64,000 nucleotides of DNA from Geobacillus vulcani PSS1. Lineage in GTDB: Bacteria; Bacillota; Bacilli; Bacillales; Anoxybacillaceae. Shown in pieces: positions 15,674 to 23,785 of the stretch (positions are counted from its first letter, which is position 1; each line of letters opens with the position of its first letter). The notes beneath the pieces are model-generated. The model was not told the origin of the DNA, did not search any database, and was given only the letters and a program-made list of their open reading frames with translations. The DNA lies in assembly GCF_000733845.1 (NCBI RefSeq), contig NZ_JPOI01000001.1, positions 1,155,501-1,219,500 on the forward strand, written 5' to 3'. The translations under genes and the position numbers were made by a program.

Positions 15674-16660
15674 TTATCGCTCGTCGGCGGGAAAGAGGAT
15701 GCCGGTTTGTCTTCGCGCTTCGTCCATGATTTCCATCGTCCAAAGCGAATGGCGGTGCGAGTTGATGGCAGACTCCCGTTCCCCGCTTTCGATGAGACGG
15801 ATAAACTCTTTCGCCTCGTAATACATCGGCGGTTTGTCTTGCGGGACGGTGATGTCCTCGACGCGCCCGTCGCGGTAGCGAATGTCGATTTTCGCCGGCG
15901 TATGGATGGCGTCGATGATCATGTTTCCGTCTTCGCCTTGGATTTCTGAAGGCAAGTGCGAGTTTGTGATTTTGGAATAAAAGACGACTGCATCCATGTC
16001 CCCGTAATCCAACACGATCGCCCCCTCGCCGTCAACGCCGGATGCGAGCTTCACGCTTTGCGCCTTCACGCTGCGGGGCTTGCCGAACAAAACGACCATC
16101 GGGTACAGGCAGTAGACGCCAAGGTCCATGAGCGCCCCGTTCGAGAAAGCGGGGTTGAAGGCGTTCAGCACCGTCCCCTGTTTGTAGGCATCATAGCGCG
16201 ATGAATATTGGCAGTAGTTCGCCACATAGCGGCGGATGCGGCCGAGTTTCGGCAGGTGCTCGCGGATGGCTGCGAAGTTGGGCATGAGCGTTGACTTCAT
16301 CGCTTCCATCAGAACAACGCCGTTTCGTTCGGCCGCTGCGATCATCGCCTCGACTTCTTTCGCATTCGAGGCGAGCGGTTTTTCACATAGGACGTGTTTG
16401 CCGTGGTTCATCAACAAAATTGCTTGTTCAGCGTGGAACGCATTGGGGCTCGCGATGTAGACGGCATCAATGTCAGGGCTGCCTGCCAGTTCGTGTAAAT
16501 CGGTGAACGTGTGCGGCGCGCCAACCTTCTCGGCAAACCGCTTCGCTGTCTCGTCCGTCCGCGAGCAGACGGCGGCGAGTTCAAAGGAATCGATGAGCCG
16601 CGCGGCGTCAATAAACGCTTCGGTGATCCAGTTTGTGCCGATTGTTGCGAATCGAACCAT
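15674..16660 (-). CDS. Gfo/Idh/MocA family NAD(P)-dependent oxidoreductase
   Basis: 328 residues. An N-terminal Rossmann fold (MVRFATIGTNWITEAFIDAA), then YIASPNAFHAEQAILLMNHG, the signature GKHVLCEKPLASN with the catalytic-type EKP, and a C-terminal alpha/beta domain (FSNGALMDLGVYCLYP) define the family. Such enzymes oxidise or isomerise sugars, cyclitols or related alcohols; the substrate is unknown. The neighbouring VOC gene is in the same direction about 100 bases upstream. Confidence 0.85.
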   Translation of the reverse strand: MVRFATIGTNWITEAFIDAARLIDSFELAAVCSRTDETAKRFAEKVGAPHTFTDLHELAGSPDIDAVYIASPNAFHAEQAILLMNHGKHVLCEKPLASNAKEVEAMIAAAERNGVVLMEAMKSTLMPNFAAIREHLPKLGRIRRYVANYCQYSSRYDAYKQGTVLNAFNPAFSNGALMDLGVYCLYPMVVLFGKPRSVKAQSVKLASGVDGEGAIVLDYGDMDAVVFYSKITNSHLPSEIQGEDGNMIIDAIHTPAKIDIRYRDGRVEDITVPQDKPPMYYEAKEFIRLIESGERESAINSHRHSLWTMEIMDEARRQTGILFPADER

Positions 16661-16759
16661 GTTGTTTGGCCTCCTTCATTTGTATCGATCCCCATTGTAC
16701 CATAAACCAATGGAGAGGCTTCGTTTTGTCATCGTCATTGAGCAGGTGCGCTTTTCTCT

Positions 16760-17152
16760 CTAGTTTTCATACAGCTCAATCGGCAGCCCGTCCGGATCTT
16801 GGAAGAAGGTGAACCGTTTGCCGGTCGCTTCATCGATGCGAACTGGTTCGGGATTGATGCCATGGCGGCGCAAGTAGGCAATGGCTTCATCAATGTCATC
16901 GACGGCCAACGCGAGATGGCGTAAGCCGCACGCTTCCGGGTAGCTTGGGCGTTTGGGCGGGTTTGCAAATGAGAACAGCTCAAGTTGAATGCCGCCGTCC
17001 GCTTCTAAATCAAGTTTGTATGAGCGACGGGCGGCGCGATATTGCTCACGGAGGGGCCGAAAGCCAAGAATGTCGGTGTAAAACCGTTTGGACCGCTCAT
17101 AGTCGGAGCAAATGACAGCGATATGATGAATGGTCGCAAGGCGCATGTTCAC
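16760..17152 (-). CDS. VOC-family glyoxalase-like protein
   Basis: 130 residues with two beta-alpha-beta-beta-beta modules: IHHIAVICSDYERSKRFYTDILGF at the N-terminus, GLRHLALAVDDIDEAI in the middle and FFQDPDGLPIELYE at the end. The paired His and Glu residues could hold a divalent metal. It resembles the YaeR/SMU1112c lactoylglutathione-lyase-like group, for which the substrate is not established. A second Met at residue 3 is an equally good start. Confidence 0.8.
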   Translation of the reverse strand: MNMRLATIHHIAVICSDYERSKRFYTDILGFRPLREQYRAARRSYKLDLEADGGIQLELFSFANPPKRPSYPEACGLRHLALAVDDIDEAIAYLRRHGINPEPVRIDEATGKRFTFFQDPDGLPIELYEN

Positions 17153-17700
17153 TCCTCCCTTGTGTATGACGTCTTTTCCCTTCGGTCAACGAAGCGGGAA
17201 GGTCAATAGTCAACAGCCATGTCCTCCAACAATAAGATTCTTCCATCGAGAAGCCGTGTCCCCTACCGCGTTGGATGACTAGCGAGGAGGGGATGGTTGG
17301 TTTTTCCTATTCCTCTAAAAAGGTTTCCGAATGCGACTGTTTTCTTTGGCAGCGGTCGATGGGGATCATCGTCGCTTTTTCAACGATGCGCTTTGACTTT
17401 GGCGCACAGGCAAGAAGTTGTTATGTTGCGATAATGACAACGTTCATCGAGAGTTGTCGAAGCTAGCGAAAAATGTCGGTCCTCCTTATATTGACAGGTC
17501 GACAATCTATATACTATCATAAACCTTGTAGGTTGAAAAATTTAGAATATTCATTTTCTATTTTCGTAGAAAAAGATTCTCACCACGAATTTTGTAAGCG
17601 CTTCACCGCTGCACTGCCTCATAATCGCAACATCATCGATGCTGCACCATTGTGTTTGTTTCCAATCGCAACACGAGAAGAAGAGGAAGGGGATATCGCT
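17153..17700 (+). other. Long upstream region of the 2-oxoacid dehydrogenase genes
   Basis: No convincing gene. TTGACA at 17491 with TATCAT 18 bases later is a plausible promoter. TGTAAGCGCTT at 17593-17603 matches the first 11 positions of a CcpA cre site but not the last three. The resulting leader of about 180 bases holds no riboswitch I recognise. Confidence 0.45.
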
Positions 17701-18993
17701 ATGATCTATGAATTTAAGTTGCCTGATATTGGCGAAGGGCTGCATGAAGCCGAAATTATTCGCTGGCTCGTCCGTGAAGGGGATGTCGTCAACGCCGATC
17801 AGCCGATTGCGGAAATACAGACTGATAAGGCCATGGTCGAAATGACGACGCCGGTGGCGGGGAAAGTGGTGGCGCTTGCTGGGCCGGAAGGGGCGACGGT
17901 CAAGGTGGGAGAGCCGTTGATTGTCGTGGAAACCGAGGCGGCGGTCGCGGGGGAAGCGGCGCCGACTGAAGATTCGGTTCGGGAGCCTGTGCCTGCTGCT
18001 CATGGAGAAGCGTTGCGTCCAGCCCGCAAACGGGCGATTGCGGCGCCGTCGGTGCGCAAGCGGGCGCGGGAGTTGGGCGTTCCGATCGATGAGGTGGAAG
18101 GAACGGGCGAAGGCGGCCGGGTGACGCTCGCCGATGTGGAGCGGTATGTCAGGGAGCGGGAGGCGGCCGCGACGGTGGCGGCAAGGGACGAAGCGAAGAA
18201 AGATGCCCTGCCGACCGGCGGCGCGGCTGGAGGACGGCAGGCGAGTATAGCCACATGGACATCCATCGCGGGCTTGGATGCCTTGTTTGAGGAAGAAGAG
18301 CGCGTTCCACTCCGCGGTTTGCGCAAAAAAATTGCCGAAAAAATGGTGAAATCGGTGTATACGGCGCCGCATGCGACCGGGATGGACGAAATCGACGTGA
18401 CGAAGCTCGTCGAGATTCGAAAAAGCCTTGCCAGCGAGCTGGCGAAGGAGCAGATCAAGCTGACGTATTTGCCGTTTATCATTAAGGCGGTGACAAGGGC
18501 GCTGAAGGAATATCCGATGTTTAACGCTTCGCTTGATGAAGAGACGAATGAAATCGTGTTGAAGAAACGGTATCACATCGGCATCGCGACGGCGACGAAG
18601 GCGGGACTGTTGGTGCCTGTCATCCGCGACGCCGATCAAAAATCGATTCGCGAGTTGGCCGTTGAAATCGCCGAACTTTCCGAGAAAGCGCACCGCCAGG
18701 CGCTTCGCCTTGAGGAGCTGCAAGGAAGCACGTTCACGATCACGAGCACCGGCGCGGGCGGGGGATGGTTTGCGACGCCGATCATCAATTACCCGGAAGT
18801 GGCGATTTTCGGGGCGCATGCCATCAAGCGGAAACCGGTCGTGATCGACGATGAGATTGTCATTCGCGACATGATGGGGATCTCGCTCACGTTTGATCAC
18901 CGTGTCATTGACGGTGAGCCGGCCGGACGGTTTATGCGGACGGTGGCGCACTATTTGAGCCATCCGGAAGTGCTGCTGCTGGATGTTCGGTAG
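17701..18993 (+). CDS. Dihydrolipoamide acyltransferase E2 of a 2-oxoacid dehydrogenase
   Basis: 430 residues. The lipoyl domain is N-terminal (EIQTDKAMVEMTTP, lipoyl-Lys near 43). An Ala/Glu-rich linker, the E3/E1-binding domain (APSVRKRARELGVPIDEVEGTGEGGRV, about 116-145) and the catalytic domain ending FDHRVIDGEPAGRFM follow. It transfers the acyl group made by E1 to CoA. E2 comes before E1alpha and E1beta here, opposite to the usual order, and no E3 gene is present. Start chosen at ATG 17701 behind GAGGAAGGGG; the open frame extends upstream without homology. Confidence 0.9.
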   Translation: MIYEFKLPDIGEGLHEAEIIRWLVREGDVVNADQPIAEIQTDKAMVEMTTPVAGKVVALAGPEGATVKVGEPLIVVETEAAVAGEAAPTEDSVREPVPAAHGEALRPARKRAIAAPSVRKRARELGVPIDEVEGTGEGGRVTLADVERYVREREAAATVAARDEAKKDALPTGGAAGGRQASIATWTSIAGLDALFEEEERVPLRGLRKKIAEKMVKSVYTAPHATGMDEIDVTKLVEIRKSLASELAKEQIKLTYLPFIIKAVTRALKEYPMFNASLDEETNEIVLKKRYHIGIATATKAGLLVPVIRDADQKSIRELAVEIAELSEKAHRQALRLEELQGSTFTITSTGAGGGWFATPIINYPEVAIFGAHAIKRKPVVIDDEIVIRDMMGISLTFDHRVIDGEPAGRFMRTVAHYLSHPEVLLLDVR

Positions 18994-19060
18994 TCTCATT
19001 TGTTGAGCGGCATCAAGAGGCCGCGATGGTCATGGGGAAAACAATGGGGGAGGGGATTCG

Positions 19061-20140
19061 ATGTTCGATCCAAATGAGCTGTCCATCGAGATGGTGCAAA
19101 TTCTCGATGAACATGGGAATGGCGATGAACAGAAGCTGGCGGCGTTTTCCGATGGGTGGCTGCTTGATGCTTATCGGGCGATGCGGCGGGCGCGCGTCAT
19201 CGATGAGCGGCTGTTGCGCATGCAGCGGCAAGGACGGATCGGAACGTATGCGCCGTTCAGCGGCCAAGAGGCGGCGCAAGTCGGCAGCGCTCTTGCGCTC
19301 CGAAACGACGACTGGATTTTCCCGAGCTACCGTGAAGTGGCGGTCTGTTTGTTGCAGGGCATGCCGCTTGAACAGTTTTTCCATTACGTGCAGGGCCGCC
19401 TGTCGGGAAAGCGGATGCCGGATGGGGTGAACATTTTTCCGACGCAAATCATCATTGCCGCTCAGACGCTGCATGCCGTCGGCTGCGCGTGGGCATCGAA
19501 ATTGAAAGGCGAGCCGCACGTATCGGTGGCTTATTTCGGCGACGGAGCGACATCGGAAGGCGATTTTCATGAAGCGATGAACTTTGCCGCGGTATACAAC
19601 GTGCCGGTCATCTTTTTCTGTCAAAACAACCAGTATGCGATTAGCGTTCCGTACGCCAAGCAGACGGCGAGCCGAACGATCGCGCAAAAGGCGCTTGCCT
19701 ACGGGATGAAAGGAGTGCTGGTTGACGGCAACGACGTGTTGGCGGTGTATGAAACGATGAAACAGGCGGTCGATGCGGCGCGCCGCGGGGAAGGGCCGAT
19801 GTTGATCGAGGCGCTCACGTATCGGCTTGGGCCGCATACAACGGCGGACGACCCGACGAAGTACCGGCGGCCGGAAGAAGTCGAAGCGTGGCGGCGGAAA
19901 GATCCGCTCCACCGCTTGCGTGTGCTGCTGGAGCGGCGCGGGTTGTGGACGGAGGCGCAGGAAGAAGCATTCGTTGCGGAAGTGAACGCGGAAGTGACAG
20001 CGGCGTATGAGGCCGCCATTGCCAGCCCATCCGGTTCCATTGCCGATGTATTCGATCATGTGTACAGCGAGGCGCCGAAATTGCTCGCCGAACAAAAAGC
20101 GGAAGTGATGCGGCGCAAGCAGGCAAAAGGGGTGAAATAA
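19061..20140 (+). CDS. 2-oxoacid dehydrogenase E1 component, alpha subunit
   Basis: 359 residues. The thiamine diphosphate motif GDGATSEGDFHEAMNFAAVYN begins at about residue 163 and continues into VPVIFFCQNNQYAIS; TYRLGPHTTADDPTKYR is the conserved phosphorylation-loop region. With E1beta it decarboxylates a 2-oxoacid (pyruvate or branched-chain) and passes the acyl group to E2. AGGGGATTCG precedes the ATG. The stop is adjacent to the E1beta start. Confidence 0.9.
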   Translation: MFDPNELSIEMVQILDEHGNGDEQKLAAFSDGWLLDAYRAMRRARVIDERLLRMQRQGRIGTYAPFSGQEAAQVGSALALRNDDWIFPSYREVAVCLLQGMPLEQFFHYVQGRLSGKRMPDGVNIFPTQIIIAAQTLHAVGCAWASKLKGEPHVSVAYFGDGATSEGDFHEAMNFAAVYNVPVIFFCQNNQYAISVPYAKQTASRTIAQKALAYGMKGVLVDGNDVLAVYETMKQAVDAARRGEGPMLIEALTYRLGPHTTADDPTKYRRPEEVEAWRRKDPLHRLRVLLERRGLWTEAQEEAFVAEVNAEVTAAYEAAIASPSGSIADVFDHVYSEAPKLLAEQKAEVMRRKQAKGVK

Positions 20141-21118
20141 ATGGCTGAATTGACGATGATCGAAGCGATCAATGAAGCGATGCGCCAAGAGATGGAGCGC
20201 AACTCGCGCGTCATCGTGCTTGGCGAGGATGTCGGCGAAAACGGGGGCGTCTTCCGGGCGACGGATGGGTTGCTTGAGCAGTTTGGTCCTGACCGTGTGT
20301 TTGATACGCCGCTGGCTGAATCCGGCATCATCGGCACGTCGATCGGGTTGGCGGTCAATGGCATGCGGCCGATTGCCGAAATCCAATTTCTTGGGTTTGT
20401 GTATCAAGCGATGGACCAGCTCGCTGCGCAGGCGGCGCGCATTCGCTTCCGCTCCGGCGGGCGGTTTTCGTGCCCGATCGTCGTGCGCAGCCCATACGGC
20501 GGCGGGGTGCGGACGCCGGAGCTGCACTCCGATGCGCTGGAGGCACTGTTTACCCATTCTCCGGGCTTGAAAGTCGTGATGCCATCCAATCCGTACGATG
20601 CGAAAGGATTGCTCATTTCCGCCATTCGCGACGATGATCCGGTGCTGTTTTTGGAGCCGATGAAGCTGTATCGGGCGTTTCGGATGGAGGTGCCGGAAGA
20701 ACCGTACACGATTCCGCTCGGCCAAGCGCGGGTTGTGAAAGAAGGAGAAGATTTGACGATCATTACGTGGGGGGCAACCGTGCCGCTTGTCGCCAAACTG
20801 GCCGATGAGATGCGGACGAAAGGGATTGACGCGGAAGTGATCGATCTGCGCTGCCTTCAGCCGCTCGATATCGATGCCATCCTCGCCTCGGTCGAAAAAA
20901 CGGGGCGGGTGATGATCGTCCATGAAGCGGTGAAAACGAGCGGATTCGGCGCCGAAGTGGCGGCCTTGATCAGCGAGCGGGCGCTATTCGCCCTCTCGGC
21001 CCCCATCGTGCGCGTCGCCGGGTATGACACGCCATACCCGGTGCCGTCGGTGGAAGATGATTGGCTGCCGAATCCAGCCCGTATCGCGGAAGGAATCGAA
21101 ACGTTGCTGCGCTACTGA
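20141..21118 (+). CDS. 2-oxoacid dehydrogenase E1 component, beta subunit
   Basis: 325 residues with the transketolase-type pyrimidine domain (VIVLGEDVGENGGVFRATDG, PLAESGIIGTSIGLAVNGMRP) and C-terminal domain (DLRCLQPLDIDAI, VHEAVKTSGFGAEVAALI). It forms the alpha2beta2 E1 with the preceding gene, immediately after whose stop it starts. The D-lactate/glycolate oxidase downstream would supply pyruvate, so pyruvate is the favoured substrate, although branched-chain oxoacids or acetoin are possible. Confidence 0.9.
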   Translation: MAELTMIEAINEAMRQEMERNSRVIVLGEDVGENGGVFRATDGLLEQFGPDRVFDTPLAESGIIGTSIGLAVNGMRPIAEIQFLGFVYQAMDQLAAQAARIRFRSGGRFSCPIVVRSPYGGGVRTPELHSDALEALFTHSPGLKVVMPSNPYDAKGLLISAIRDDDPVLFLEPMKLYRAFRMEVPEEPYTIPLGQARVVKEGEDLTIITWGATVPLVAKLADEMRTKGIDAEVIDLRCLQPLDIDAILASVEKTGRVMIVHEAVKTSGFGAEVAALISERALFALSAPIVRVAGYDTPYPVPSVEDDWLPNPARIAEGIETLLRY

Positions 21119-21196
21119 CGGATGGGCTGCCCAGCGCCCGGTGATGGAAGGGGGCTGGTGCGGCCGGGCCATTCGATAGACAAAAGGGGGAGAGCG

Positions 21197-22564
21197 ATGG
21201 GTGTATATGAATCGCTGCTGGAACTGATCGGCGACCGAGAGCGGGTGAGCCAAAACGAAACGGTGCTTGAGCACCATAGTAAAGGCATCGCCTACCATGC
21301 GCCGCGCCAACCGGATGTCGTCGTGTTTCCAAAAACGGCGGAGGAAGTGAGTCGGGTGTTGGCGTTTGCCAACGAGCACCGCATCCCTGTGACGCCGTTT
21401 GGCGCCGGCACGAGTTTGGAAGGGCATGTCATTCCGGTTGAAGGCGGCATCAGCCTCGATATGACGCAAATGAATCACATTGTTGACATCCGACCCGACG
21501 ATTTCCTCGCCATCGTTGAGCCGGGGGTGACGCGGCTGCAACTCAACCAGGCGCTCAAGCCATACGGGCTGTTTTTCCCTGTCGATCCAGGGGCGGACGC
21601 GACGATCGGCGGCATGGCGGCAACGAATGCCAGTGGCACGAACAGCGTCAAATACGGCGTCATGCGCGATCACGTGCTCGGCCTTGACGTGGTGCTTGCC
21701 GACGGGTCGGTCATCCAAACGGGCAGCTTGGCGGTCAAATCGTCCGCCGGCTATCATCTTACCGGCTTGTTCGTCGGATCGGAAGGGACGCTAGGGATTT
21801 TTACCCGTCTCATCGTCCGCCTGCACGGCATTCCGGAGGCGACAACGGCCATCAAAGCGTGCTTTCCGACGCTTGAGGCCGCGGCGCAGGCGGCGTTTGC
21901 CGTGTTGAAAGCGGGCGTTGAGCCCGGAAAAATTGAGCTCGTGGACGAGGCGACGATCGCCGCGGTCAACGCATACAAAAAGACGGATTATCCGGTAAAG
22001 CCGACGCTGTTTATCGAATTGAGCGGCAGCCGCGCGAGCGTGGACGATGGGACGGAACTCGTCAAAGAATTGTGCGAGTCCGAAGGCGCGGTTTCCTTTG
22101 TGGTCGAGACCGACTCGCTCGCCCGCGCCAAGCTGTGGGAAGCGCGCCACCATGCGGCGTTCGCCATTCAAGCCGCCTATCCAGGCAAGGCGATGCTCTC
22201 GACCGATGTGTGCGTGCCGTTGTCCGAGCTGCCGGGGGCGATCGCCGATACGCGTCGGCTTGTCAACGAGCAGAACATGACCGCCGCCATTTTCGGCCAT
22301 GTCGGCGATGGCAACTACCATACCGTGCTTGCTTTTGACCCGAACGATGCCGAGGAGATGGCGCGAATCGAGCAAGTGCATGCTCATATCGTCCGCTACG
22401 CCCTATCGCGCGGCGGCACGTGCACGGGCGAGCACGGCATCGGCATCGGCAAACGGACGTTTTTGCGCGAGGAAAAGGGCGATGCCGTAGGATGGATGAA
22501 GCGGCTGAAACAATTGTTTGACCCAAACGGCATTCTTAATCCGGGGAAAATTTTTTTGCCATAG
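21197..22564 (+). CDS. FAD-linked oxidase, D-lactate dehydrogenase/GlcD type
   Basis: 455 residues starting at ATG 21197 after AAAGGGGGAGAG. The PCMH FAD-binding half contains VTPFGAGTSLEGHVIP and DPGADATIGGMAATNASGTN; the C-terminal half has HVGDGNYH and the HGIGIGKR stretch of the D-lactate/glycolate oxidase family. The enzyme oxidises a 2-hydroxyacid and passes electrons to the membrane or a quinone. No separate FeS subunit (GlcF) is encoded beside it. Clustered with E1/E2 it suggests lactate to pyruvate to acetyl-CoA. Confidence 0.85.
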   Translation: MGVYESLLELIGDRERVSQNETVLEHHSKGIAYHAPRQPDVVVFPKTAEEVSRVLAFANEHRIPVTPFGAGTSLEGHVIPVEGGISLDMTQMNHIVDIRPDDFLAIVEPGVTRLQLNQALKPYGLFFPVDPGADATIGGMAATNASGTNSVKYGVMRDHVLGLDVVLADGSVIQTGSLAVKSSAGYHLTGLFVGSEGTLGIFTRLIVRLHGIPEATTAIKACFPTLEAAAQAAFAVLKAGVEPGKIELVDEATIAAVNAYKKTDYPVKPTLFIELSGSRASVDDGTELVKELCESEGAVSFVVETDSLARAKLWEARHHAAFAIQAAYPGKAMLSTDVCVPLSELPGAIADTRRLVNEQNMTAAIFGHVGDGNYHTVLAFDPNDAEEMARIEQVHAHIVRYALSRGGTCTGEHGIGIGKRTFLREEKGDAVGWMKRLKQLFDPNGILNPGKIFLP

Positions 22565-22576
22565 CGGACGCTCTGC

Positions 22577-22605
22577 ATCCCTGCCTGTTGGCGGGGATTT
22601 TTCTT
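22577..22605 (+). terminator. Terminator after the lactate/pyruvate oxidation genes
   Basis: ATCCCTGCC and GGCGGGGAT pair around TGTT and are followed by a T-rich run. Confidence 0.75.
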
Positions 22606-22893
22606 TTGATCGGCGGGCGGTGCAAAGGAGAAATCCGCTAAGTGTGCCTCAAACAACACAACAGTGTCAAGGCTGAGTTGAAAAAACAAACGCATTGTCC
22701 GCTAAACCTTGTATGCACAGCCCATTTTCGTCCTTGTAACATAGTGTTACAACATAGAAACAGTTGTTTTTCGTTTTCCTTTTGTTACAACAGGGCGCCA
22801 TGCCCTTTACTTTTGCCCTCAGGCGCGGTTTAGTAATAGTAGATGGAGCCAAACAACAAGGCGATGGCGTTGCCGCAATCAGCAGAGTTGGGC
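22606..22893 (+). other. Gene-free intergenic region with a 19-bp palindrome
   Basis: TTGTAACA-TAG-TGTTACAA at 22734-22752 is a perfect 8+8 inverted repeat, and TTGTTACAACAG occurs again about 40 bases on. It could be a regulator site, but no gene starts nearby. No coding sequence is supported. Confidence 0.4.
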
Positions 22894-23661
22894 TCAAACG
22901 GTTGGGTTGCTGTCCTTTCCGATCGTTTCCGTCTCTCTCCCTAGCAGTCGATACATTTCTTTCGCTAACCGTTCGAGCAAGTAGATGACCGGGAGCTGGG
23001 TTGTGACATCCGTCTGTCCGATCCGCTCCGGTGTGGTGTAGTATGTCAAGTTGTAGTCCGAGATGTTCGCGAGTGTGCAATGTTTCCGGTTGGTGATGCT
23101 GATGATCGTGCTGCCGTTTTCCTTGAACCGGTGCACTTGGGCGAGCGTATATGACGTCTCTCCAGACACCGACAAGGCGATCACGGCGCAGTTGTGGAAA
23201 TAATGGCCGTAAATCGGAAAAAACGGGTCCTTGATGTAGACGGAAAACTTTTGAAAGGCGGAAAAGTAGCGCGAGCCGTATTCAGCCAAAATGCCGGAGC
23301 TGCCCGATCCGACGAAAATGACGTGATCCGCCCGGGCGATCGCGGCTGCTGCATCCAGAATGGTCCGCTCGTAATCGGCGGTCAGCGTCCGTTCGAAAAA
23401 TTCCTTAAGCGCCTCTTGACTGCTGATGATCGCGGTTCGCTTTGTCTCGCGCAAATACAGCTTCCATTTCGTTTTAAATTCACTGAACCCTTCGCATCCG
23501 ACCTTTTTGCAAAAGCGGAGCACGGTCGGCGGCGAGACATGGACGGCTTCGGCAAGTTCGCGGATGCGCATGTACGCGACTTCATGCGGATGTTTCATCA
23601 CATAGTCGTAAATGGCGTAGTCGAGCTCGGAGAACTGGGCGATTTGTTCAGGAGTGAACAT
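22894..23661 (-). CDS. RpiR/MurR-family sugar-phosphate regulator
   Basis: 255 residues: N-terminal HTH_6 domain (SELDYAIYDYVMKHPHEVAYM...LAEAVHVSPPTVLRFCKKVGCEGFSEFK) and C-terminal SIS domain (ADHVIFVGSGSSGILAEYGSRYF, ALSVSGETSYTLAQVHRFKENGSTIISITN). It is divergent from the adjacent 6-phospho-glycosidase gene and most likely controls it, sensing a phosphorylated disaccharide or its product. Confidence 0.85.
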   Translation of the reverse strand: MFTPEQIAQFSELDYAIYDYVMKHPHEVAYMRIRELAEAVHVSPPTVLRFCKKVGCEGFSEFKTKWKLYLRETKRTAIISSQEALKEFFERTLTADYERTILDAAAAIARADHVIFVGSGSSGILAEYGSRYFSAFQKFSVYIKDPFFPIYGHYFHNCAVIALSVSGETSYTLAQVHRFKENGSTIISITNRKHCTLANISDYNLTYYTTPERIGQTDVTTQLPVIYLLERLAKEMYRLLGRETETIGKDSNPTV

Positions 23662-23707
23662 TGGGACACCTCGCTTTCATGGGACGGAACGTGCGATAGC
23701 TGGGAAA

Positions 23708-23721
23708 GGATGGCGCTTTCA
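23708..23721 (-). promoter_or_regulatory. Candidate CcpA (cre) site between rpiR and the GH4 gene
   Basis: The minus-strand sequence TGAAAGCGCCATCC matches the cre consensus TGWAANCGNTNWCA at 12 of 14 positions. Its position between the divergent genes fits glucose repression of glycoside use. Confidence 0.5.
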
Positions 23722-23785
23722 AGCCCATTGGTTGATTCCTACATTGATTATACCATGCCCAACAGGGCGAAAGGGGAAGAGGAAT

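Noticed and set aside
17275-17466. 63-codon frame upstream of E2
   Set aside because: No ribosome-binding site and no recognisable sequence; lies in a control region.
17551-18999. 482-codon minus-strand frame opposite E2
   Set aside because: Same antisense shadow effect; no motif or ribosome-binding site.
19013-20923. 636-codon minus-strand frame opposite E1alpha/E1beta
   Set aside because: Composition is an Arg/His-rich antisense shadow of strongly biased genes; the E1 genes on the plus strand are certain.
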